Below are positions 9,430 through 17,747 of a stretch of 64,000 bases of DNA, piece after piece (position 1 is the stretch's first letter; each line of letters opens with the position of its first letter). The stretch lies in assembly GCF_002209485.1 (NCBI RefSeq), contig NZ_NJIX01000002.1:496001-560000 (forward strand), read 5' to 3'. The notes beneath the pieces are model-generated. The model was not told the origin of the DNA and made no database searches. It was given only the letters and a program-made list of their open reading frames with translations. Origin of the DNA: Achromobacter sp. HZ34. GTDB lineage: Bacteria; Pseudomonadota; Gammaproteobacteria; Burkholderiales; Burkholderiaceae_B. The position numbers and the translations under genes were made by a program.

Positions 9430-10905
9430 TCACGACGAACAACTAACTTCCAAGTCACTCGCCCAATCAGGTGGCAAGCTCGCGTAAATTTCCGCACCCG
9501 CGTGGACGTCGAAAGGATCCTTAAGGATCCGCAATAATTCGACAATAACCGATGTATCGCCTTCTCTCGCGGCCCGAATTGCATTTTCTGCAAGATGATT
9601 CCGCAACACATAGAGAGGATTGATACGATTCATAGCCTTTGCACGGGCATCACGGTCGCCACCCATGGATTCCTGACGCGCCGACCACTTTTGCAACCAG
9701 GCCGCGGCGGCCTCCCTGTCCATGTACAAATCCAAAAAGGGTTGGGTCTGTCCCTGCAGGGCCTCGCTCAAGCGGCGGAAGGTCAACGTGAAATCGGCGC
9801 GCTGGTCATGCATGAGCTTCAGCAGGCCATCGAGCAGCGCTTCGTCGTCGGGGCGCCAGGGGCCTATCCCCAGCTTGGCGGCCATGCCATCGTGAAAGGC
9901 CGTGGTGAACTGGGCCTCGTACGCCCCCAGTTCCGCCTTCACTGCCTCCACGTCGTCGATCAGCACGTTCAATGCCCCGCCCAGGCGGTAAAGATTCCAC
10001 AGCCCCACCGACGGTTGCCGGTTCCAGGCGTAGCGGCCTTGGGTGTCGGAATGATTGCAGACGTGATCCAGACGGAAAGCGTCCATGAACCCGTAAGGAC
10101 CGTAGTCCAGCGTCAGGCCCAGGATGGACATATTGTCGGTGTTCATGACGCCATGGCAGAAGCCGACGAGTTGCCATTGCGCCATCAACCGCGCCGTGCG
10201 TCCGATGACCTCGCGCAACAGGGCCAGATAGGGGGCCCCCCCTTCGCCCGCCTCGCGGCACGCCGGGTAGTACTGGTCGATTACATAATCGGCAAGCTGG
10301 CGCAGCAGCTCGGGCTGGCGTTGCGACGCCCAATGCTCGAAGGAACCGAAACGGACGAAGCTGGGCGCCATGCGGGTGACGATGGCGGCGGTTTCCACCG
10401 TCTCGCGCACCACGGGGTCGTCGGACACGACCAGCGCCAACGCGCGCGTGGTCGGAATGCCCAGGCCGTGCATGGCCTCGCTGGCCAGGTATTCGCGCAC
10501 GGAGGAACGCAGCACCGCACGGCCGTCGCCCATCCGGGAGTAAGGCGTCAGCCCTGCCCCTTTCAGTTGCAACTCCCAATTCCCCTGCGGTCCGCGCACT
10601 TCGCCCAGCAGATGCGCGCGGCCGTCGCCCAACTGGCCCGCCCATACACCGAACTGGTGGCCGCTATAGACGGCAGCCAGGGTGTCGCCACCCGGCAAGC
10701 GGTCCAGGCCGGCGAAAACGCGCAAGAACGCCTCGCTGCCCAGCACGCCGGGATCCAGGCCCAGCAACGCCGCCGCATCCTCGTTGGCATGCAGCAGCCG
10801 CGGCGCGGTCAGCCCCTGCGGCTTGAGCCGGGTATAGAAATCCGGCGGCAGGGCCGCGAAGGAATTGCTCAGTAACAGGTCGTCCAGCGAGGCAGCCAGG
10901 GGCAT
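9430..10905 (-). CDS. selO: protein adenylyltransferase SelO (YdiU, UPF0061)
   Basis: This 491-residue pseudokinase-fold enzyme of the SelO family transfers AMP to hydroxyl side chains of target proteins. It contains the conserved YSGHQFGVWAGQLGDGRA and MNTDNMSILGLTLDYGPYGF segments, and it ends in SCSS, where eukaryotic homologues have selenocysteine near the C-terminus. The ATG at 10905 gives the family N-terminus; upstream codons are not conserved-looking. The last 230 bp of the gene and the following 270 bp are clearly more AT-rich than the rest of the window. Confidence 0.92.
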   Translation of the reverse strand: MPLAASLDDLLLSNSFAALPPDFYTRLKPQGLTAPRLLHANEDAAALLGLDPGVLGSEAFLRVFAGLDRLPGGDTLAAVYSGHQFGVWAGQLGDGRAHLLGEVRGPQGNWELQLKGAGLTPYSRMGDGRAVLRSSVREYLASEAMHGLGIPTTRALALVVSDDPVVRETVETAAIVTRMAPSFVRFGSFEHWASQRQPELLRQLADYVIDQYYPACREAGEGGAPYLALLREVIGRTARLMAQWQLVGFCHGVMNTDNMSILGLTLDYGPYGFMDAFRLDHVCNHSDTQGRYAWNRQPSVGLWNLYRLGGALNVLIDDVEAVKAELGAYEAQFTTAFHDGMAAKLGIGPWRPDDEALLDGLLKLMHDQRADFTLTFRRLSEALQGQTQPFLDLYMDREAAAAWLQKWSARQESMGGDRDARAKAMNRINPLYVLRNHLAENAIRAAREGDTSVIVELLRILKDPFDVHAGAEIYASLPPDWASDLEVSCSS

Positions 10906-11008
10906 GGTCGAAGCTCGAAAGGGGGTAGAAACACGTGAAAAGCGCGGAGTGCGTGGAGGTCGCCCGTGGTCGCCCGGCGTCGCCCGGGGCCTCCCGGGCC
11001 TCTGCCAC

Positions 11009-11392
11009 TCAGGCCCGCGTGGCCAATTTGCGGCGCCGCGCCGCGCGCTTGGCCGGCCACACATACATAATGGCGCTTACGAAAAACACCAGGGCCAGCG
11101 CAAGCTCCAGGCCTGCCAGGGCCGCGGAGACGGGCGCCAGGTCGGACATGACCCGCACGGCCCCCTCCATGATGTACAGCAGCGACAGCATGCTGGCCCA
11201 CTGGTAGGTGTAGAGATCGCCGCGCACGATACCGCCCAGGGGCAGCGCCAGCGGCAAGGCCTTGAGGATCAGCCAGGAGCCGCCTGGGCGCAGCGGCGCC
11301 AGCACGCCTTCCCAGAGGACGCACAATACGAGCAGGGCTACCAGCGTAATCGTCGCAACACCACGCAGCCAGGAGTTGGTTTGACCATTCAT
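11009..11392 (-). CDS. DUF2069 family membrane protein
   Basis: This is a 127-residue hydrophobic protein with about four membrane segments and a basic C-terminal tail. The spacing and the motif YQWASMLSLLYIMEGAVR fit the DUF2069 family, whose function is unknown. The ATG at 11392 leaves 17 bp to the divergent YihY-family gene. DUF2069 genes next to YihY genes recur in related betaproteobacteria (recalled, not searched). Confidence 0.75.
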   Translation of the reverse strand: MNGQTNSWLRGVATITLVALLVLCVLWEGVLAPLRPGGSWLILKALPLALPLGGIVRGDLYTYQWASMLSLLYIMEGAVRVMSDLAPVSAALAGLELALALVFFVSAIMYVWPAKRAARRRKLATRA

Positions 11393-11409
11393 ACTGCTAT
11401 TATCGCCTG

Positions 11410-12723
11410 ATGAATCACCCAGTACAGTCGGCTGCCGCAACGCCGGCAGGGCCCGAAGCGCCGCCGCAGCGTACCTCATGGACAGGTCGCACGGTCAAAC
11501 TTTTGCGTTTTGCCGCGAGCAGGACCGCCGAAGAAGAGTTGCTGCAGGTCGCCTCCAGCCTCACTTTCACCACCGTCCTGGCCCTCGTACCCATGCTGAC
11601 GGTGGTGCTGTCGCTGTTCACCGCCTTTCCGGTCTTCCAGGAATTCCGCATCGCGCTGGAAAATTTCCTCAGCACCAGCCTGATGCCGCCGGCGGTGTCG
11701 GACAACATCATGAACTACCTGAACCAGTTCGCCCGCCAGGCGTCGCGCCTGACGGCGATCGGCGGAGCGTTCCTGGTGATCACGTCGATCCTGCTGATCA
11801 TGACGATCGACAAGACCTTCAACGATATCTGGCACGTCACCCGCCAGCGTCCCCTGGCCCAGCGCGCCCTGATCTACTGGGCCGCGGTGACCCTGGGCCC
11901 CGTGGTGGCGGGCGGCAGCCTGTGGGCGACCTCCTTCCTGGCGCGGGAATCCATGGGCCTGGTCAAGGACGTGCCCAACCTGATCGGCCTGACCGTGTCC
12001 GTGCTGCCGCTGGCCTTGACCGGATTCGGGTTCGCCGCCCTGTTCTTCATCGTCCCCAATCGCCGGGTCTACTGGCGCGACGCTCTGGCCGGCGGCGTCG
12101 GCACCGCCATCGTGCTCGAACTGATGAAGGCGGCCTTCGCCTACTACCTGACCCGTTTTCCCACCTACACGGTGATATACGGGGCATTCGCCACCCTGCC
12201 GATCTTCCTGCTGTGGATCTACCTGTCCTGGCTGGCCATCCTGTTCGGCGCCACCGTGGCCGCCAGCCTGCCACTGCTGCGCATGGGACGCTGGGAAGTC
12301 AACCGCGAGCCGGGCGCCACCTTCATCGACGCCATCGGCGTGCTGCGCTGCCTGTACGAGGCACAGGGCCAGGTGCCGTCGGGCCGCAGCGCCAGCGGCA
12401 TGGCCGCCACCCTGCATCTGCACCACGATGAGTTGAACTCGGTGCTGGAATCCTTGAGCGACCTGGGCATGGTCACGCGCACCCAGGATCAGCGCTGGAT
12501 CCTGTGCTGCGACCCCCAACGCACCCGCCTGGACCCCGTCATCGACCGTTTTCTGCTCGATCGCGGCCAGCCACGCCTGAAAGATTTCCCGGAAGTCATC
12601 GCCATCGCCCAGGCCGCCCTGGAAGGCCGCGCCGCGCCCACGCTGGAAGAACTCATGCAGGAAGCGCAAAATACGGGCTCGGGGTCGGCGGACATCCTCA
12701 GAATCGAATCGATCAAGAAATAA
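11410..12723 (+). CDS. YihY/BrkB family inner-membrane protein
   Basis: This 437-residue protein has six membrane segments in the first 280 residues and the family segments SSLTFTTVLALVPMLTV and YGAFATLPIFLLWIYLSW. The family was once called ribonuclease BN, but that activity belongs elsewhere. Its true function is unclear, and Bordetella BrkB was linked to serum resistance. Residues after about 290 form a soluble domain resembling a winged helix (LNSVLESLSDLGMVTRTQD), as in longer members. It starts 17 bp from a divergent DUF2069 gene. Confidence 0.85.
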   Translation: MNHPVQSAAATPAGPEAPPQRTSWTGRTVKLLRFAASRTAEEELLQVASSLTFTTVLALVPMLTVVLSLFTAFPVFQEFRIALENFLSTSLMPPAVSDNIMNYLNQFARQASRLTAIGGAFLVITSILLIMTIDKTFNDIWHVTRQRPLAQRALIYWAAVTLGPVVAGGSLWATSFLARESMGLVKDVPNLIGLTVSVLPLALTGFGFAALFFIVPNRRVYWRDALAGGVGTAIVLELMKAAFAYYLTRFPTYTVIYGAFATLPIFLLWIYLSWLAILFGATVAASLPLLRMGRWEVNREPGATFIDAIGVLRCLYEAQGQVPSGRSASGMAATLHLHHDELNSVLESLSDLGMVTRTQDQRWILCCDPQRTRLDPVIDRFLLDRGQPRLKDFPEVIAIAQAALEGRAAPTLEELMQEAQNTGSGSADILRIESIKK

Positions 12724-12752
12724 TCCCGGGTTCGCCCTAGGAGGAACTCATC

Positions 12753-13220
12753 ATGTTGAAAGTCAGTGAAATCTTGCGGGTCAAGGGCGATACGCTCTTC
12801 ACCGCCACCCCGGACACGCCCATCTCGCGCGCGGTCGAAATCATGGCCGAACAGGACATCGGCTCGGTAGTCATCATGGAATCGGGCATGCTCTGTGGCA
12901 TGCTGACTTTCCGTGAAATCATCCGCCACGTCCATGCCAAGGGCGGCGACACCGGCAATGCCACCATTCGCAGCATCATGGACGACGCCCCGGTCAGCGT
13001 CACGCCCAATACCAGCGCCGACGAAGTCCAGCGCCTGATGCTGGAGCGCCACGCGCGTTACATCCCCGTCATGGACGGTCCGATGCTGATGGGCGTGATT
13101 TCCTTCTACGACATGGCGCAGGCCATCGTGGCGGCCCAGCAATTCGAAAACAATATGCTGAAGGCCTATATCCGCGACTGGCCCATGGACGAAGAGAACC
13201 AGGCGGCGCCGGGCGCCTGA
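12753..13220 (+). CDS. CBS-domain pair protein
   Basis: This is a 155-residue cytoplasmic protein made of two CBS domains (about 8-62 and 75-130) and little else. Such stand-alone pairs bind adenosine nucleotides and act as energy sensors on unknown partners. The motif MAEQDIGSVVIME and the second-domain HARYIPVMDG are typical. A strong ribosome-binding site AGGAGG sits 9 bp before the ATG. It follows the YihY gene by 29 bp and may be co-transcribed with it. Confidence 0.88.
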   Translation: MLKVSEILRVKGDTLFTATPDTPISRAVEIMAEQDIGSVVIMESGMLCGMLTFREIIRHVHAKGGDTGNATIRSIMDDAPVSVTPNTSADEVQRLMLERHARYIPVMDGPMLMGVISFYDMAQAIVAAQQFENNMLKAYIRDWPMDEENQAAPGA

Positions 13221-13243
13221 GCGGCTTACCTGAGCCGCTTTAC

Positions 13244-14314
13244 CTAAGCGGCGACGGCTGGCAGGTCGTCGTCGTCACGTCCCAGGCCCTGGCTCCGGCC
13301 CTGGTCATCGTCCTCGGGCAGATCGTCCCTGCCGCCGCGCTGGCGCGGATCGTGCAGGCTGCGCCAGGCTTCGTAGATCAGGCCGGGATCTTCGTCGCGC
13401 AGGCGTGCGGCGTCCGACAGGATGCGGCGCCAGCGGCGTGCACCGGGCTGGCCGTTGACCAGGCCCAGCAGCGGCCGCACCAGGATGCGCAGCGGAACGC
13501 CCTTCGCCACCTGGCTGGTGGCGTAACGTGTCATGGCATCCACCACCTGGGCATCGCCCGGCAGGCGCAGGGACGGCCACAGCTGATGTGAAATTTCCGA
13601 AAGGACGCGCGGCGTGTGCCAGGCCGCGCGCCCCAGCATCACGCCGTCGAAGCGGTCGAGCGCCTGCACGCTGGCCTCGGCCTCATCCAGGCCGCCGTTG
13701 AGTACCACCGTGCAGTCGGGAAAGTCCTGCTTCAGGCGCAGCGCATCGTCATAGCGCAAGGGCGGAATCTGGCGGTTGTCCTTGGGCGACAAACCCTTGA
13801 GCACCGCATTGCGCGCATGCACGACAAACACCCGGCAGCCCACGTCATACAGCTTGCCGACGAAATCCCGCAAGAAACCATAGGATTCGTCGTAATCCAG
13901 GCCCAGGCGGTGCTTCACCGTCACCGGCACATCCACCACGTCCTGCATGGCCTTGACGCAATCGGCCACCAGGTCGGGTTCGGCCATCAGGCAGGCGCCA
14001 AAAGCACCGCGCTGCACGCGCTCGGACGGACAGCCGCAGTTCAGATTGATCTCGTCATAGCCATACTGCTGCCCCAGCCGGGCAGCCTGGGCCAGCGCTT
14101 CGGGTTCGCTGCCGCCCAATTGCAGGGCCACGGGGTGCTCCGCCGCGTCGAAGTCCAGGTGACGCGCGACGTCGCCGTGCAGCAAGGCACCCGTGGTGAT
14201 CATCTCGGTGTACAGGCGCGCGTGCGGCGCCAGCAGGCGATGGAAATAACGGCAATGCCTATCCGTGACATCGATCATCGGAGCGACGCACAGCCGCCAG
14301 TCGGGAGCAGACAC
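13244..14314 (-). CDS. dusA: tRNA-dihydrouridine(20/20a) synthase
   Basis: This flavoenzyme reduces specific uridines in the tRNA D-loop. It contains the DusA-type start VAPMIDVTDRHCRYFHRLL, the active-site cysteine segment INLNCGCPSERVQRGAFGA and VKHRLGLDYDESY. The GTG start at 14314 brings the N-terminus close to that of the family; an in-frame ATG at 14398 would add 28 residues of non-conserved sequence. The C-terminus carries an unusual charged tail rich in Asp, Gly and Arg. It is convergent with the CBS gene. Confidence 0.9.
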   Translation of the reverse strand: MSAPDWRLCVAPMIDVTDRHCRYFHRLLAPHARLYTEMITTGALLHGDVARHLDFDAAEHPVALQLGGSEPEALAQAARLGQQYGYDEINLNCGCPSERVQRGAFGACLMAEPDLVADCVKAMQDVVDVPVTVKHRLGLDYDESYGFLRDFVGKLYDVGCRVFVVHARNAVLKGLSPKDNRQIPPLRYDDALRLKQDFPDCTVVLNGGLDEAEASVQALDRFDGVMLGRAAWHTPRVLSEISHQLWPSLRLPGDAQVVDAMTRYATSQVAKGVPLRILVRPLLGLVNGQPGARRWRRILSDAARLRDEDPGLIYEAWRSLHDPRQRGGRDDLPEDDDQGRSQGLGRDDDDLPAVAA

Positions 14315-14440
14315 AGGAAATAGTCCAGGAAAAATATGGGCGTATTTTACGTCCTGGGGCCTGGCGGCGCCCGGCGGTAGTCTAAAATTGCGCCGCATGC
14401 CCTGCCAGAAGGGGCGCCACCTCCCAACCGACTCGATCCG

Positions 14441-15427
14441 ATGGCTGTATTCACGACCGTAACCGACACCGACGCCCGCGACCTTCTGCAGGGCTACGAC
14501 CTGGGCGAATTGGTATCGCTACGCGGCATTACGGCAGGCATCGAGAACACCAATTACTTTCTCACCAGCACGGGCGGAGAGTACGTGCTGACGGTGTTCG
14601 AGGTGTTGACCTACGAGCAGCTGCCCTTCTACATCGAACTGATGCACCTGCTGGCCGAACGCGGCGTGCCGGTGCCCCAGCCGCAGACGCGGCGCGACGG
14701 CACCCGCCTGACCCGCATGCATGGCAAGCCCTGCGCCATCGTGTCGCGGCTGGACGGCGGCTATGAGCCGGCCCCGGGCGTCGAACACTGCCGCCTGACG
14801 GGCGCCACCCTGGCGCGGGCGCATCTGGCCTCGCAGGACTTTTCCATGCGGCAGCCCAATCTGCGCGGCCTGGACTGGCAACTGCGGACGGCGCCCACGG
14901 TGCGTCCCTTCCTGGACGGGGAACAGGATGCCCTGCTCTCCCAGACCCTCGACGAACTGCAACGCCTGTCCGCCACGCCCGCCTGGGCAACGCTGCCGGT
15001 CGGCCCTTCGCACTGCGACCTGTTTCGCGACAACGTGCTGTTCACCGGCACGTTCGAAGCGCCCCGCATGGGCGGATTCATCGATTTTTACTTCGCCGGT
15101 TGCGACAACTGGCTGTTCGACGTGGCGGTCAGCGTCAACGACTGGTGCATAGACCGCGCCAGCGGCGCCATCGTGCCGGAACTGGCGCGCGCCTGGCTGC
15201 AGGCCTACGCGGAGGTCCGGCCCTTTACCGCCGCGGAGCGGCAATTCTGGCCGGCCATGCTGCGCGCCGCTGCCGTGCGCTTCTGGCTGTCCCGTCTTTA
15301 TGATTTTTACCTTCCCCGCCCCGCGCAGACGCTCAAGCCGCACGACCCGCGCCATTTCGAAAGAGTGTTGCAGTTGCGCCACCGCGTGGAGCCGGAAGCC
15401 TTGCCCCTCGACGGCCTGGCCCCATAA
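14441..15427 (+). CDS. thrB: homoserine kinase
   Basis: This 328-residue kinase has the aminoglycoside-phosphotransferase fold, the type of homoserine kinase found in Pseudomonas and Burkholderiales. It phosphorylates homoserine on the way to threonine. The catalytic loop HCDLFRDN and metal-binding FIDFYFAG are present, and GITAGIENTNYFL marks the nucleotide loop. Start and length agree with the family. It is divergent from dusA and followed 40 bp later by a membrane-protein gene. Confidence 0.93.
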   Translation: MAVFTTVTDTDARDLLQGYDLGELVSLRGITAGIENTNYFLTSTGGEYVLTVFEVLTYEQLPFYIELMHLLAERGVPVPQPQTRRDGTRLTRMHGKPCAIVSRLDGGYEPAPGVEHCRLTGATLARAHLASQDFSMRQPNLRGLDWQLRTAPTVRPFLDGEQDALLSQTLDELQRLSATPAWATLPVGPSHCDLFRDNVLFTGTFEAPRMGGFIDFYFAGCDNWLFDVAVSVNDWCIDRASGAIVPELARAWLQAYAEVRPFTAAERQFWPAMLRAAAVRFWLSRLYDFYLPRPAQTLKPHDPRHFERVLQLRHRVEPEALPLDGLAP

Positions 15428-15467
15428 TTAGTCAACGTATATCACCTTGGCAGCGTAAGTACGACAC

Positions 15468-16271
15468 ATGCAAGCAGCAGCCCTTCCCGCGACCGCCGGC
15501 TGGCAATGGGCCCGCGACGGATTTCGACTTTTCATGCGCCAGCCGCTACCGCTGTTCGCCTGGGCGCTGGCCATCAGCCTGATGGTCCTGTTCGCGACCT
15601 ATACCCCGCCAGTCGGTCCCCTGTTCTTCGTCGCCCTGATGCCGGTGGTGACGCTGATGACGCTGTCGGCCTGCAAGCACATCGAAGCGGACCGCACCAT
15701 GCTGCCCTCGATGTGGCTGAAGCCGCTGCTGAAGCCTGGCGTGCTCAAGAAGTTGATGATCATGGGCCTGAGCTACGCGGGCCTGTGCCTGCTGGCGGGT
15801 TTCGTGGCGTTCATGCCCTTTGCCGACGCGCTTACCGAAGGCGTGCGGGCGGCCTCGGTCACGCAGGACCTGACGCCCTTCCTGATGGCGGTGCGCGGGC
15901 CGTTGCTGGTCTTCGCCATCCTGTACGTCATCATCGCCGCGCTGTTCTGGCACGCGCCCGTGCTGGTCGCCTGGCATGGGGTGCGCCTGGGGCAATCGCT
16001 GTTCTTCTCCGGCATCGCCTGCTGGCGCAACAAGTGGGCCTTCCTGGTCTACGGGCTTACCTGGGTGGCCGCCTTCCTGACCATCAGCTATTGCGGCGAC
16101 CTGCTGGTGGGCCTGGGGCTACCGCGGCACCTGGTCGGCATTTTGCAGATTCCCGTGAATATCGCGGCGGGCGGCGTCCTGTACAGCAGCTTCTACCCGG
16201 CCTATACCTCCGTTTTCAATATCAACAACGCCAGCCTGCAGTTCGACAACGGACACGGCACGGAGGCATGA
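15468..16271 (+). CDS. BPSS1780 family membrane protein
   Basis: This is a 267-residue protein with about five to six membrane segments. The opening pattern WQWARDGFRLFMRQPLPLFAW and the central FFVALMPVVTLM match the uncharacterised BPSS1780 family of Burkholderiales. The last 51 codons overlap the antisense 3' end of the DUF192 gene (16119-16271). The C-terminus (FYPAYTSVFN and on) still looks like normal family sequence, so both reading directions appear to be used. Confidence 0.8.
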   Translation: MQAAALPATAGWQWARDGFRLFMRQPLPLFAWALAISLMVLFATYTPPVGPLFFVALMPVVTLMTLSACKHIEADRTMLPSMWLKPLLKPGVLKKLMIMGLSYAGLCLLAGFVAFMPFADALTEGVRAASVTQDLTPFLMAVRGPLLVFAILYVIIAALFWHAPVLVAWHGVRLGQSLFFSGIACWRNKWAFLVYGLTWVAAFLTISYCGDLLVGLGLPRHLVGILQIPVNIAAGGVLYSSFYPAYTSVFNINNASLQFDNGHGTEA

Positions 16272-16613
16272 GGCCAGCCGCCGCGGCGGCAGACCGGCGA
16301 CGACCTTGATGACCTGCTTGTTGTGATCGAGGAAAAACAGGTCCAGCGGGTAGCGCATTCCCAGCGTATGCACGGCGCGGCAAGGCTGCAACCACACACC
16401 GATCGCCCCGCGCGGCGGCGGCCTGCCTGCCAGGCCGCGGAAACGGGCGCACCAGCGCCGCAGGGGCAGCAGGCGCAGGCGGGATCGGGATTGCGCTTGG
16501 CATAGCGCTGGTGATTGCGCTGGTGATTGCGCTGGTGAGTGCGCTGGCGATTGCGCAGGTAATTGCGCTGGTAATCGCGCCTGGGATTGCAAGCCGGATC
16601 GCGCCTGACTCAT
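16119..16613 (-). CDS. DUF192 family protein, last gene of the Tad operon
   Basis: The 164-residue product starts with an ATG overlapping the tadC stop (ATGA), strong evidence for translation within the operon. Residues about 8-35 are a Gln/Ala/Pro/Ser-rich segment from 12-bp tandem repeats. A DUF192 core follows (HTLGMRYPLDLFFLDHNKQV, then VVELQAGVVD). DUF192 function is not established; members often accompany pilus and secretion genes. After the domain, the frame runs another 30 or so codons antisense to the BPSS1780 gene before stopping, which suggests the original stop was lost or moved. Confidence 0.75.
   Translation of the reverse strand: MSQARSGLQSQARLPAQLPAQSPAHSPAQSPAQSPALCQAQSRSRLRLLPLRRWCARFRGLAGRPPPRGAIGVWLQPCRAVHTLGMRYPLDLFFLDHNKQVIKVVAGLPPRRLASCLRAVSVVELQAGVVDIENGGIGRVEAAVQDAARRDIHGNLQNADQVPR
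16505..16588. repeat. 12-bp tandem repeat inside the DUF192 gene
   Basis: Seven consecutive 12-bp units of the type GCGCTGGTGATT; the first two are identical and later ones diverge by 1-4 bases. The unit length keeps the frame, so copy-number change would alter only the length of the N-terminal Gln/Ala/Pro/Ser linker of the DUF192 protein. Confidence 0.85.
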
Positions 16614-17674
16614 TGCAGCGCCTCGCGCAGTTGCACCACGATGGGAAAGCCCAACACCACGAAGGTGCAGGGAAAAATACACGTCAACAAGGGCAGGAGC
16701 ATCTTCACGGGTGCCCGCATGGCCTGCCGCTCGGCCTGCTGGAAACGCTCGGCGCGCCGTTGTTCCGCCTGTACGCGCAGGATGGGTCCCAGGCTCATGC
16801 CCAGGCTCTCGCCCTGGGCCAGCGCGGTGACCAGGATGCGCACGCCGTGCAGGTCCGTGCGCGCAGCCCAGGCATGCAGGGCATCCAGCCTTGCCATGCC
16901 GGCGCGCATATCGCCCAGGGCCCATTGCAGTTCGTCCCGCAAGGGACCAGGCGGGCCGTATTCGACGGCCTGCTGCAGGGCCCCGTGCAGATTCAAGCCC
17001 GCCTCGACGCACAGCGTGGCCATGTCCAGCAGGAACGGCAGCTCCTTCGCCATCCGCCGCGCCCGCGTGCGTGCCCGCATGCGCAAGGCATGCCGGGGCA
17101 GGAAGGCGCCCAGCCCGGCAGCGACCAGGCAGGCGGCCAGCCGAGCGAAGGTCGTAGCGCCGGGATTTGCCCCAGTGTTGGCTCCAGCCCCAGTGTTGGC
17201 TCCAGCCGCAGTGTTGGCTCCAGCCCCAGTGCTGGCTCCAGCCCCAGTGCTGGCTCCAGCCCCAGTGCTGGCTCCAGCCCCGGTCTTGGCTCCGGCCGCA
17301 GTCTCGACCCTGGTCCCACCTCCCACCCCGAACCCGGATCCGGCCGGCGCCAGCCACAGGCCGGCAAGCAGCAGTGCGATCACCGCCGCGCCCAAGGCGG
17401 ACAGATAGCTCGCCGCGACCACGTGCGCCGGGGTCAGCAGGCGTTCCAGCCCCGTGCGTTCGAGCAGCCGCCGCAGCCGTCCCCGGCGGCGCCAGGACAG
17501 GAACAGCCAGCCGCTGCGCGCGATGCCGTCCAGCCAGGGCCAGACAGCGCGCCACAGCGGCGGCAAGCCCGGCCGGTCCGCTTGCCCCCGCCACAGGGGC
17601 AGCAGCCAGGCGCGCAGCAACAACGCCAGGCAGGCGGCGCAAAGCGCCGCCAATGCCGCGGCAATGCCGATCAT
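16610..17674 (-). CDS. tadC: Tad pilus inner-membrane platform protein TadC (GspF-type)
   Basis: This is a 354-residue member of the type II secretion F family, the second platform protein of Tad pilus machines. A membrane segment at 1-27, others before and after the repeat, and a C-terminal hydrophobic segment enclose the GspF-like cytoplasmic region (KELPFLLDMATLCVEAGLNL). An insertion of (GAGAST)n type repeats, encoded at 17173-17298, sits between membrane segments and makes it longer than usual (about 290-320). GGGAGG precedes the ATG at 17674. The stop overlaps the DUF192 start. Confidence 0.85.
   Translation of the reverse strand: MIGIAAALAALCAACLALLLRAWLLPLWRGQADRPGLPPLWRAVWPWLDGIARSGWLFLSWRRRGRLRRLLERTGLERLLTPAHVVAASYLSALGAAVIALLLAGLWLAPAGSGFGVGGGTRVETAAGAKTGAGASTGAGASTGAGASTGAGANTAAGANTGAGANTGANPGATTFARLAACLVAAGLGAFLPRHALRMRARTRARRMAKELPFLLDMATLCVEAGLNLHGALQQAVEYGPPGPLRDELQWALGDMRAGMARLDALHAWAARTDLHGVRILVTALAQGESLGMSLGPILRVQAEQRRAERFQQAERQAMRAPVKMLLPLLTCIFPCTFVVLGFPIVVQLREALQ
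17173..17298. repeat. 18-bp tandem repeat inside tadC
   Basis: Seven units of 18 bp with consensus CAGTGYTGGCTCCAGCCC (+ strand); five or six are nearly identical. On the coding strand they encode repeats of the hexapeptide type GAGAST/GAGANT. Units nearest the ends are more diverged, as in minisatellites that expand internally. Confidence 0.9.
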
Positions 17675-17747
17675 GGCACCCTCCCGCATGGGTTGATCAT
17701 GGGTGTCATCGCACCCGCATTGACCACGGGCGGCAGTCCCCGCTCCT

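Noticed and set aside
16505-17298. CRISPR-like repeat array
   Set aside because: Units are contiguous without spacers and keep a coding frame; they are minisatellites.
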